Source: Desulfobulbaceae bacterium
Lineage (GTDB): Bacteria; Desulfobacterota; Desulfobulbia; Desulfobulbales; Desulfurivibrionaceae
DNA length: 45,923 nt
Reading direction: 5' to 3'
Assembly: GCA_004332195.1 (NCBI GenBank)
Contig: SJBG01000012.1
Location: forward strand, 1-45,923
Below are positions 33,812 to 41,213 of this stretch, piece by piece. The notes under the pieces are model-generated. The model made no database searches, was not told the DNA's origin, and saw only the letters and a list, made by a program, of their open reading frames with translations. The number at the start of each line of letters is the position of its first letter. The stretch's first letter is position 1. A program made the translations under genes and the position numbers.

Positions 33812-35665
33812 TTAATGCTTTTTGCCTTTTGTTTCCAAGCAGCTCTCGCAATAATTTTCCGCCAATGGATGGCGATCGGGGCCCAGAGGCTTGAGGCTTA
33901 GCTTGAGGCCGGGCGGGGCTTGGCGGCGCTTATGTTCGTTACGCCGGACTCGGTTGACTACCTTAGTCACCGTCTGTCGGTCAAAGCCCAGCGCGATGAT
34001 TTCGCTGATGGGTAGCTGATCTTCTTGGTAGGCCTCTAAAATGGCATCCAACACTTCGTAAGGCGGAAGATCGTCCTGGTCCTTCTGGTCTGGGGCCAGT
34101 TCGGCGCTCGGTGCTCTTGCCATGGTGCGCTTGGGGATAATTTGCTCGGCATGGTTGATCAGTTGGGCCAAACGATAGACCAGGGTTTTGGGCACGTCGG
34201 CCAGGGGAGCCAGGGCCCCGCTCATATCGCCGTACAGGGTGCAGTAACCCACCGCCAATTCGCTCTTGTTGCCGGTAGCAAGAACCAAACGGTGGAACTT
34301 GTTGGCCGCCGCCATCAAGAGGTTGCCCCGGATTCGGGCTTGGATATTCTGTTCGGAGAGATTCACCGCCGGGGGAGTTCCTGATTTTTTCACTCCCTCA
34401 ATCTGGTCTTCGGTCTTGCTCTCATCACGGTTTCGGTTCAAGCCTCCGGCTTTCTCCGGCAAGGCTGTTTCGTCAACCAAAAGATCTCCAGCTTGCCGCA
34501 ACTCCTCGGTCGTGTGGGCAAAAAGCGGGGCCAGGGTTCGCTTATAGGCGACAAAAGTTGGGTTAATGGGCAGAACCTTAAAGGCAATACCCAGGGTTGA
34601 GGCCAGCTGCCGGGCATCCTCCAGGCTGACGGGCGCAGAGTAGGGTGACGGCATGCTAATTCCCAAGACATTTTCCGGACCCAGGGCTCGGACGGCAATG
34701 ACTGCGGTCAGAGCCGAATCAATGCCGCCACTAAGCCCGATTACCACCCCGTCAAAGCCGCACTTGCGGACATAATCGCGGGTGCCGAGAATCAGGGCCT
34801 GCAGTGCTTCGGCTGCCTCCGGATCGCTCAGGGCGGCGGAACTCTCCGGCTGCTTGCGGATTTCTCCTTGCCAGGTGGCGCTATCCAGCAGCACCAGGTC
34901 TTCCCGAAACTCGGCGGCCTGGCAGATCATTCGACCCATTCGGTCCAGAGCCATACTACCGCCGGCAAAAACCAGGGAATCTTGACCGCCGACCTGGTTG
35001 ACGTAGACCAGGGGTACTTGGCCGGTGATACAAATATTAGCCAAGCTTTGCCATCTTTGTCGGTTTTCCCCAAAAACGAAGGGGGTTGCCGCCAGATTGA
35101 TTAAAAGATCAGCCACCGGATCGACATGGTCGAGACCAGAGAGAGGGCCTTGTCGGCCACTTCCGATATCCTCCCCGACATTCTCCACGACATCCTCCCC
35201 GGTGTTCTCCCAGATATCATCATCGATGCTTATAGCCAAACGCAACCCCTGGTAGCAATACAGGGCAGGAAGTCGGCCCGGCGCAAAGTAACGTGACTCG
35301 TCGAAAAATTCGGAGGTGCTCAACCGCCGTTTGGCAACGCTAAACAGGATCTCTCGATCTCGGAAAAGCAGGGCTGAGTTCTGCCATGCATGGCCGCGGG
35401 GTTCGGTATTGCGAGTGATGGCGCCGCAGAGTACCCCGATTCCACACACCGACGCAATCAACCGAGCCAGAGCTCGGTCGTGGTCGGCCAGAAAGGCGGG
35501 GCGTTGCAAAAGATTTTGGGGTGGGTAACCGCTCACCGCCAGTTCCGGCAAGATCGCCAGTTGACAGCCCAAAGCCTTAGCCTGCCGAGTTTTGGCGATG
35601 ATCCGCTCAAGGTTGCCCTGGAAATCGCCGATCACCGGGTTGGTCTGAATAAGGGCGATTTTCAT
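33812..35665 (-). CDS. nadE: NAD synthetase with nitrilase domain lacking its cysteine
   Basis: Amidates nicotinate adenine dinucleotide to NAD. The C-terminal synthetase domain looks active: 'GVVIGLSGGIDSALTAVIAV', 'RGNLLMAAANK', 'ATGNKSELAVGYCTLYGDMS' and 'PSAELAPDQKDQDDLPPYE'. The N-terminal nitrilase-type glutaminase keeps Glu41 (ILPELAVSGYPP) and Lys112 (AKRRLSTSEFFDE), but the nucleophile motif C-E-D-x-W reads D148-D-D-I-W (codon 35222-35224). Glutamine use is therefore doubtful and free ammonia may be the donor. A 24-nt duplicated insert (35165-35212) and a hydrophilic insert near 34362-34460 make it 617 residues. ATG 35665 opens the conserved MKIALIQTNPVIGDF. Confidence 0.93.
   Translation of the reverse strand: MKIALIQTNPVIGDFQGNLERIIAKTRQAKALGCQLAILPELAVSGYPPQNLLQRPAFLADHDRALARLIASVCGIGVLCGAITRNTEPRGHAWQNSALLFRDREILFSVAKRRLSTSEFFDESRYFAPGRLPALYCYQGLRLAISIDDDIWENTGEDVVENVGEDIGSGRQGPLSGLDHVDPVADLLINLAATPFVFGENRQRWQSLANICITGQVPLVYVNQVGGQDSLVFAGGSMALDRMGRMICQAAEFREDLVLLDSATWQGEIRKQPESSAALSDPEAAEALQALILGTRDYVRKCGFDGVVIGLSGGIDSALTAVIAVRALGPENVLGISMPSPYSAPVSLEDARQLASTLGIAFKVLPINPTFVAYKRTLAPLFAHTTEELRQAGDLLVDETALPEKAGGLNRNRDESKTEDQIEGVKKSGTPPAVNLSEQNIQARIRGNLLMAAANKFHRLVLATGNKSELAVGYCTLYGDMSGALAPLADVPKTLVYRLAQLINHAEQIIPKRTMARAPSAELAPDQKDQDDLPPYEVLDAILEAYQEDQLPISEIIALGFDRQTVTKVVNRVRRNEHKRRQAPPGLKLSLKPLGPDRHPLAENYCESCLETKGKKH
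35165..35212 (-). repeat. In-frame 24-nt tandem repeat inside nadE
   Basis: GATATCCTCCCCGACATTCT at 35165 recurs as GACATCCTCCCCGGTGTTCT at 35189, encoding two copies of an eight-residue ENxGEDxx unit immediately after the mutated nucleophile motif. Confidence 0.82.
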
Positions 35666-35733
35666 AATTTGCCAGCATAGCACAGATTCCATCAGTCAGA
35701 AACGATATTTTTCGTGCCCCCGCTGTTCCGCCT

Positions 35734-35754
35734 GGTTGAAGGTTGAAGGTTGAA
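35734..35754. repeat. 7-bp tandem repeat, 3 units
   Basis: GGTTGAA occurs three times in a row in the gap upstream of nadE and the radical SAM gene. Confidence 0.85.
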
Positions 35755-35823
35755 AGTGGCGATCTTTAACTTGTTGCAATATCTTGCCAAGTGGCTATCC
35801 TCAGCCGATCACCGTTTTTCACA

Positions 35824-35862
35824 AGACGCCATCGAATGTTTCATTCGATGGGCGCTTGTTTT
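35824..35862 (+). terminator. Hairpin with T-rich tail between divergent genes
   Basis: CCATCGAATG-TTT-CATTCGATGG makes a 10-bp stem, followed by GCGCTTGTTTTTC. It looks like a terminator on the + strand but no gene ends there; nadE starts leftward and the radical SAM gene starts rightward. It may end an unseen short transcript. Confidence 0.45.
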
Positions 35863-35883
35863 TCAAAGTACAGGAAAAAAACA

Positions 35884-35940
35884 GGGTATCGGGAAAAACA
35901 AAGTTTTTCTTTCTGAAATTATGAATAGCCCCTGATCCCG
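35884..35940 (+). repeat. 60-bp interspersed repeat, copy 3
   Basis: GGTATCGGGAAAAACAAAG, then a T-rich stretch and AAATTATGAATAGCCCCTGA. Same direction as copy 2; together they bracket nadE as direct repeats about 2.2 kb apart. Confidence 0.72.
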
Positions 35941-36042
35941 GGTCAGGATTCAGTTGTCAGGCTTCAGAATACAGAGCACATTCATCAAATCCCGGTCTTC
36001 TGGCTCCTTTGCTCGAAGGGCAATATGTTCGTGAGGAATTGC

Positions 36043-37104
36043 ATGGATTTTGAACCTAAGTGGCTGGCCTGGGAGATAACCCGACGCTGTAATCTCAGAT
36101 GCGTTCATTGTCGTTCCTCCTCCGAGCTAAACATTGAGGGGCATCCCGACTTTAGCCTGGCCGAAGCTCGGCGGGTTCTTGATGACATTACCTCCTATGC
36201 CAAGCCGGTGGTGGTTCTTTCCGGCGGCGAACCCCTGTTGCGTGATGATGTTTTCGAGATTGCCGCCTATGGCACGGCCAAAGGGTTACGAATGTGTCTG
36301 GCCACCAACGGCGCCTTGGTGAACGCTGAGGTTTGCCGTCGACTCAAGAAGGTTGGCATTCGCATGGTTTCCTTGAGCCTGGATGGGGCCGATGCCGCCG
36401 TTCACGATAATTTCCGCAATCAACCCGGAGCTTTTGCCGGGACCATCAACGCCGCTGAGCTTTTCCGCCAACACGAAATCCCCTTTCTGGTCAATTCTTC
36501 CTTTGCCAAGCGCAACCAGACAGAAATTCCCAAGGTTTATCGACTGGCCAAAGAGATCGGGGCCCGGGCCTGGTATATGTTCATGATCGTACCTACCGGT
36601 CGGGGCGAGGTGATCATGCGCGAGTTGATCAGCTCCGAGGAATACGAGGAGTTGCTAGCCTGGCATTATGACATGGAAAAGAACGAGGCGGATTTGCTGG
36701 TTCGCCCCACCTGCGCCCCCCATTATTACCGGGTAGTATTGCAAAGGGCCAAAGAAGAGGGAGAAAAGTTTAAAAGTCGAACTCTGCAATTCTCCACCGG
36801 CGGCACCAAAGGTTGCCTGGCCGGTCAACTCATCGCCTTGATTGATGTTGATGGCAATGTCCTACCTTGCAGCTATTTCCCGCTACCCGCCGGCAATCTG
36901 CGCGATCAGTCCTTCAAAGAGATATGGGAAAACTCCGAACTTTTTCGGGAAATGCGGGATTTCAAAGGCTACAAGGGGCGCTGCGGACGTTGTGAGTATG
37001 TCAGAGTCTGCGGGGGCTGTCGAGCTCGGGCTTACGCCGTAAGCGGCGACTATTTGGCCGAGGAGCCCTACTGCGGCTACCAGCCGAGTCGTAATGGTCG
37101 GTAA
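36043..37104 (+). CDS. SPASM radical SAM protein, probably heme-related
   Basis: A 353-residue radical SAM enzyme with the cluster motif C16-N-L-R-C20-V-H-C23 and '[18 protein letters not shown]', and a C-terminal SPASM-type domain with auxiliary-cluster cysteines ([38 protein letters not shown]). The layout and the following hemE and hemH match the AhbC/AhbD/NirJ group, which act on siroheme- or coproheme-type tetrapyrroles. With hemE and hemH present, the exact step is open; a protoporphyrin-branch helper or an alternative heme enzyme are both possible. ATG 36043 has GAGGA six bases upstream. Confidence 0.75.
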   Translation: MDFEPKWLAWEITRRCNLRCVHCRSSSELNIEGHPDFSLAEARRVLDDITSYAKPVVVLSGGEPLLRDDVFEIAAYGTAKGLRMCLATNGALVNAEVCRRLKKVGIRMVSLSLDGADAAVHDNFRNQPGAFAGTINAAELFRQHEIPFLVNSSFAKRNQTEIPKVYRLAKEIGARAWYMFMIVPTGRGEVIMRELISSEEYEELLAWHYDMEKNEADLLVRPTCAPHYYRVVLQRAKEEGEKFKSRTLQFSTGGTKGCLAGQLIALIDVDGNVLPCSYFPLPAGNLRDQSFKEIWENSELFREMRDFKGYKGRCGRCEYVRVCGGCRARAYAVSGDYLAEEPYCGYQPSRNGR

Positions 37105-37211
37105 AGAAGATAAGTGTTACAAGATCGCGCCAAGTAGGTCTGAATTCCGGGCTCTGTTGGTGCGCTCGCCTGGTGTGCGTTCATGCGATTTGAAAACATT
37201 AGGGAGAACTT

Positions 37212-38249
37212 ATGAACTCGACTTTTCTTAAAGCCTGTCGTGGTGAACCCGTTGATTACACCCCCGTTTGGATGATGCGTCAGGCCGGGCGTTATCTGCC
37301 CGAATATCACCGAGTGCGGCGCAACTTCACCTTTCTTGAGATGTGCAAGACTCCTGAGGCCGCAGCCGAGGTTACCATTCAGCCGGTTGATTTGATCGGG
37401 GTCGATGCCGCCATTTTATTTTCCGATATCCTGGTAGTCCCCGAAGCCATGGGGGCCCCACTAGATTTTCTTGAAAAACAGGGTCCGGTCTTTTTGGCGC
37501 CGGTGCGGGATAAGGCGGCGGTGGATAAGCTGATCATTCCCGATCCGGAAGACAAGCTGGGTTACGTCATGGCCACCATCCGCCTGCTGCGCAAGGAATT
37601 AGCCACCAAGGTGCCGCTGATCGGTTTTGCCGGAGCCCCCTTTACCATCGCCACTTATTTGATCGAGGGGGGATCCAGCAAGAACTTTTTCCTCACCAAA
37701 AAGATGATGTACACCGCTCCCGCGCTTTATGGCCGTTTGCTCGATAAAATTACCGCGAGCACTATCCTCTATCTCAAGGCCCAAGCGGCGGCTGGAGCCC
37801 AAGCCCTGCAACTTTTTGATTCCTGGGCCGGGGTTCTGGGCCCTAGTGATTTTCGCGAGTTTGCTTTTCCGTACGCCCGCCGGATATTAAAGGCCCTGAA
37901 AGAGTCGGGAACTGATGCGCCTCTTATTTATTTTGCTAACAATGGGGCGACGCTGCTTACACAAAGCAAAGATTCCGGGGCCGATGTCTTGGGCCTGGAC
38001 TGGCGGATCAATTTGGACGATGCTGCCCGCATAGTCGGCCCCGGCATAGCTTTGCAGGGTAATCTCGACCCTTGCGCCTTGCTGTTGCCGCCCGACCAAC
38101 TTGAACAACGGGTGGCCCGCGTTCTCGAGCAAGGCAGGGCGGCCTCCGGTCATATCTTTAATCTTGGCCACGGGATTGTGCCGGAGACTCCCCCGGCCCA
38201 GGCCAAATTTATGGTCGAGGCGGTACACCGTCTCAGTCGGCGCCAGTAA
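37212..38249 (+). CDS. hemE: Uroporphyrinogen decarboxylase
   Basis: Decarboxylates uroporphyrinogen III to coproporphyrinogen III. 'PVWMMRQAGRYLPEYHRVR', 'AAILFSDILVVPEAMG', 'GFAGAPFTIATYLIEGG', 'LFDSWAGVLGPSDFREFAFP' and 'FNLGHGIVPETPP' are diagnostic. 345 residues, with AGGGAGA before the ATG. The next gene starts one base after its stop. Confidence 0.97.
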   Translation: MNSTFLKACRGEPVDYTPVWMMRQAGRYLPEYHRVRRNFTFLEMCKTPEAAAEVTIQPVDLIGVDAAILFSDILVVPEAMGAPLDFLEKQGPVFLAPVRDKAAVDKLIIPDPEDKLGYVMATIRLLRKELATKVPLIGFAGAPFTIATYLIEGGSSKNFFLTKKMMYTAPALYGRLLDKITASTILYLKAQAAAGAQALQLFDSWAGVLGPSDFREFAFPYARRILKALKESGTDAPLIYFANNGATLLTQSKDSGADVLGLDWRINLDDAARIVGPGIALQGNLDPCALLLPPDQLEQRVARVLEQGRAASGHIFNLGHGIVPETPPAQAKFMVEAVHRLSRRQ

Positions 38250-38250
38250 T

Positions 38251-38799
38251 ATGACGATTCCTAGTGATGCAGAATGTCGGCATTTGATGGATCACTACCA
38301 GATGCCGGAGCATATTCGAGCCCACTCCCTGGTGGTGCGTCAAGTGGCCGAATTCTTGGCCCGCCAGCTTGTGCAACAAGGCAAGCCGGTTTGCGTGGAG
38401 CTGGTGGTGGCCGGCGCCCTGCTCCATGATATTGCCAAGGCCCTGTGTCTAGACGGAGACTGCTTGCACGCTGAGCGAGGCGGAGAAATTTGTCGAGAAC
38501 ACGGTTATTTCGAGTTGATGCCCTTGGTGGCCGAGCATGTTCAACTGTTCAGGGGGTTCACTGATCAATGCGGCGAACGGGAGATCGTTTATTACGCCGA
38601 TAAACGGGTACGACATGACCAGGTGGTGAGCCTGGAGGAGCGACGGGATGATCTCATCCGTCGTTATGCCGCCGACGACCCGCCTCGTCAGGATATTATC
38701 CGACAAAACTTTCAGATTTGTCGACGTTTAGAGCGCTGCATCTTTACCGGCTTACCCTTGACCCCAGCCGAACTGATTATTAGACTTCCACGGTTTTGA
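38251..38799 (+). CDS. HD-domain phosphohydrolase-like protein
   Basis: A 182-residue protein with an HD domain: 'RAHSLVVRQVAEFLAR', the metal motif in 'GALLHDIAKALCLDGDCLHA', 'LMPLVAEHVQLF' and 'IVYYADKRVRHDQVVSLEER' supply the H...HD...H...D ligands. Members hydrolyse nucleotides or phosphoesters; the substrate here is not visible. The ATG lies one base after the hemE stop, so it belongs to the heme operon. Confidence 0.8.
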   Translation: MTIPSDAECRHLMDHYQMPEHIRAHSLVVRQVAEFLARQLVQQGKPVCVELVVAGALLHDIAKALCLDGDCLHAERGGEICREHGYFELMPLVAEHVQLFRGFTDQCGEREIVYYADKRVRHDQVVSLEERRDDLIRRYAADDPPRQDIIRQNFQICRRLERCIFTGLPLTPAELIIRLPRF

Positions 38800-38916
38800 G
38801 GCTACCTTGAGTTTTGCTAAATCTAATAACCCTGGTGATCTATTGCCGGCCCGGTTGCTCGATCATTTGTCGGTCTCAGTAATACCAACTTACCAGTATG
38901 GCACGGTGCCGGTTCG

Positions 38917-40029
38917 ATGAGTGTGAACCCTGAACTTCCAGATAGCGGTCGGCAAGACCCGAGCTTTGCGCCTGCCGATAGTGACCGGGAAGATGCGAGT
39001 GCATCACCCTCCGCTAACAACCGGAGAGACGCGAGTTTATCAAGATGCGGGGCCGTCGAAGGTTCACCGAAAATCGGGGTGGTGTTGTTGAATATGGGAG
39101 GACCGACAAGTTTGGCTGATGTCGAGCCTTTTTTGCTTAATCTCTTTGCCGATCGGGAGATCATTAGGCTTAGTCCGTTTTCCTGGCTGCAAAAAATCAT
39201 CGCCCGACGTATCGTTAAAAAACGTGCGCCCAAGAGCCGCAAGGCTTATAGCCTGATCGGCGGAGGTTCACCGCTGGCCCGAATTACCGCCGAGCAGGCT
39301 CAAGCCCTGGCCGGCTGTTTGGCGGGATGTGGCGACTTTATGGTGCGCTGTGCCATGCGTTATTGGCATCCCTTGGCCGCTGAAACCCTGGCCGAGTTTG
39401 CCCAGGCGGGAGTTCGGCAGCTATTGGCTTTGCCCCTTTATCCCCATTATTCTCGAGCCACCACCGGTTCATCTCTCAACGACTTGAAACGCTGGGCCGC
39501 TGGGTTTAATCCAGCCTTTACCATCAACGAAATCAGCGCCTGGCCGGATCAACCGGAGTACCTAACCGCTTTAGCCGACACCATCACCGCAAGTGCGCAA
39601 AAGTTTACAGGCGAGGAGTTCACCGTGGTTTATAGTGCTCACAGCTTGCCGGTGAGCTTTATCGAAGATGGCGATCCCTATCTTGATCATATCAAGCGCA
39701 CCATTACCGGAGTTCTGAAAATCACTGGCCGATCGGGACAGCTCTGCTTCCAAAGCCGCAGCGGCCCGGTTCGCTGGCTAGAGCCTTCCACCCCGGACAT
39801 ATTGCGACAACTGGCGGCGAGGGGGGTAAAAAACGTTCTCATGGTTCCTATCAGTTTTGTCTCCGACCACGTTGAAACCCTTTACGAAATTGATATTGAA
39901 TACCACGACCTGGCCCAGACCCTCGGCATTCGCCTGGTCCGTTCCCCGGCCCTAAACACCCACCCGCAACTGATCGCAGCGCTTGCCCGCCTGGTGCTGC
40001 AAGCCACCGGAACAACCAAGAGACGGTAA
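38917..40029 (+). CDS. hemH: Ferrochelatase with repeat-coded N-terminal extension
   Basis: Inserts iron into porphyrin. 'IGVVLLNMGGPTSLADVEPF', 'YPHYSRATTGSSLNDLKRW', the catalytic histidine in 'YSAHSLPVSFIEDGDPY' and 'PISFVSDHVETLYEIDIEY' are present. The first ~50 residues are foreign to the family and are encoded by three 36-nt units (anchored at CGG 38950, 38986 and 39022; pattern DRxDASxSP). No start codon between the repeats and the core beta strand would give a whole enzyme, so the extension must be translated. Last gene of the heme block. Confidence 0.92.
   Translation: MSVNPELPDSGRQDPSFAPADSDREDASASPSANNRRDASLSRCGAVEGSPKIGVVLLNMGGPTSLADVEPFLLNLFADREIIRLSPFSWLQKIIARRIVKKRAPKSRKAYSLIGGGSPLARITAEQAQALAGCLAGCGDFMVRCAMRYWHPLAAETLAEFAQAGVRQLLALPLYPHYSRATTGSSLNDLKRWAAGFNPAFTINEISAWPDQPEYLTALADTITASAQKFTGEEFTVVYSAHSLPVSFIEDGDPYLDHIKRTITGVLKITGRSGQLCFQSRSGPVRWLEPSTPDILRQLAARGVKNVLMVPISFVSDHVETLYEIDIEYHDLAQTLGIRLVRSPALNTHPQLIAALARLVLQATGTTKRR
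38941..39050 (+). repeat. In-frame 36-nt tandem repeat in the hemH 5' region
   Basis: Three diverged units with a 36-nt period (GATAGCGGTCGG, GATAGTGACCGG, then AACAACCGG at the same phase). The last resembles the CAACCGGA core of the 39-nt repeat in priA. Confidence 0.78.
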
Positions 40030-40065
40030 GGCAATCACCTCACGCCTTGACGGAACCTTATACTC

Positions 40066-41172
40066 TCAGGTCATGAAGCGTCGCATGCGGATGCTCATTA
40101 ATATCCCGATGCCCGCCAACATGGTGACTAGGGAAGAGCCGCCGTAGCTAAAAAGAGGCAAGGGCATGCCCACTACCGGCAGCAACCCCAGCACCATCCC
40201 TATATTGATGAAGCCCTGCCAGAAAAACAAGGACGCAATGCCGAAAGCCAGCAACACGCCAAATTTGTCGCGGGCACTCCGGGCGATATTCATTCCCCAT
40301 AAAACGATAAAAAAATAACAGGCTAGAAAAAATATTGAGCCGATAAAACCCCATTCCTCAGCCCAGACCGAAAAGGCGAAGTCGGTATGACGTTCGGGAA
40401 GAAAGTCAAGATGGGCTTGGGTTCCTTGCAAATAACCTTTGCCAAAGATGGATCCACTGCCTACGGCGATTTTTGATTGAGCGATATGAAAACCGGTGCC
40501 CAGGGGGTCATTTCCCGCGTTAAAAAGGGTCAAAATGCGTTGACGCTGGTAAGGTCGGAGGGCAAACCGCCAGGCCAAAGGGGCCAGGAATAAGGCAATC
40601 CCCGTCAAAGCTGCCAAGGTTGACCACTTCAGTTTTACAAAGAGTATCATAGAAACGAAGATCAAGCCTAGCAAGATGGCGGTGCCGAGATCGGGCTGTT
40701 TGGTAATCAAAACAAAGGGGATACCGGTCAGCCCAATGGGGATAAGCAGCTCCTTGAAGCTCAACCCAGCGCTGGTGTCTTTGCGGGAGTAGAGTCGGGC
40801 CAGGGTGATAATCAGGATCAGCTTGGCTGGTTCCGATGGTTGAAGACGAAAAAAACCAAGATCTAACCAGCGCTGAGCACCAGCCACCGTGTCGCCGATG
40901 ATCAAGGTCGCCAGCAACATTGAAATAATCATGGCGTATAAGGGGTAACTCCACCTGCTCAGGATCTTATAGTCTAGCAGAATTATGATGCTAATAATTC
41001 CAAATCCCATCAGACAATAATAGGTCTGCTTGATGAAGACCGAAGTTCCGTAGCTAACGCGGGTAAATGAGGAGCTGTAGAGGTTGATCAGGCCCAACAG
41101 GGTCACGATCAGGACCGCGCCCAACATGACCCATTCGAAGTTTCGCCACAAGCGACGATCGAAATGCAACAT
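40066..41172 (-). CDS. rodA: Rod-shape SEDS glycosyltransferase RodA
   Basis: Polymerises peptidoglycan glycan strands for side-wall growth, in the inner membrane with PBP2. The 368 residues form about ten membrane segments, with the conserved 'RWLDLGFFRLQPSEPAKLIL', 'ITKQPDLGTAILLGLIFV', 'LPERHTDFAFSVWAEEWGFI' and 'GLLPVVGMPLPLFSYGGSSL'. It is the last gene of mreB-mreC-mreD-mrdA-rodA and ends convergently 36 nt from hemH. Confidence 0.96.
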   Translation of the reverse strand: MLHFDRRLWRNFEWVMLGAVLIVTLLGLINLYSSSFTRVSYGTSVFIKQTYYCLMGFGIISIIILLDYKILSRWSYPLYAMIISMLLATLIIGDTVAGAQRWLDLGFFRLQPSEPAKLILIITLARLYSRKDTSAGLSFKELLIPIGLTGIPFVLITKQPDLGTAILLGLIFVSMILFVKLKWSTLAALTGIALFLAPLAWRFALRPYQRQRILTLFNAGNDPLGTGFHIAQSKIAVGSGSIFGKGYLQGTQAHLDFLPERHTDFAFSVWAEEWGFIGSIFFLACYFFIVLWGMNIARSARDKFGVLLAFGIASLFFWQGFINIGMVLGLLPVVGMPLPLFSYGGSSLVTMLAGIGILMSIRMRRFMT

Positions 41173-41213
41173 GACTGTTTTCCTTCGGCTGGCCGGGAGT
41201 AAAGGGGGTTGGG

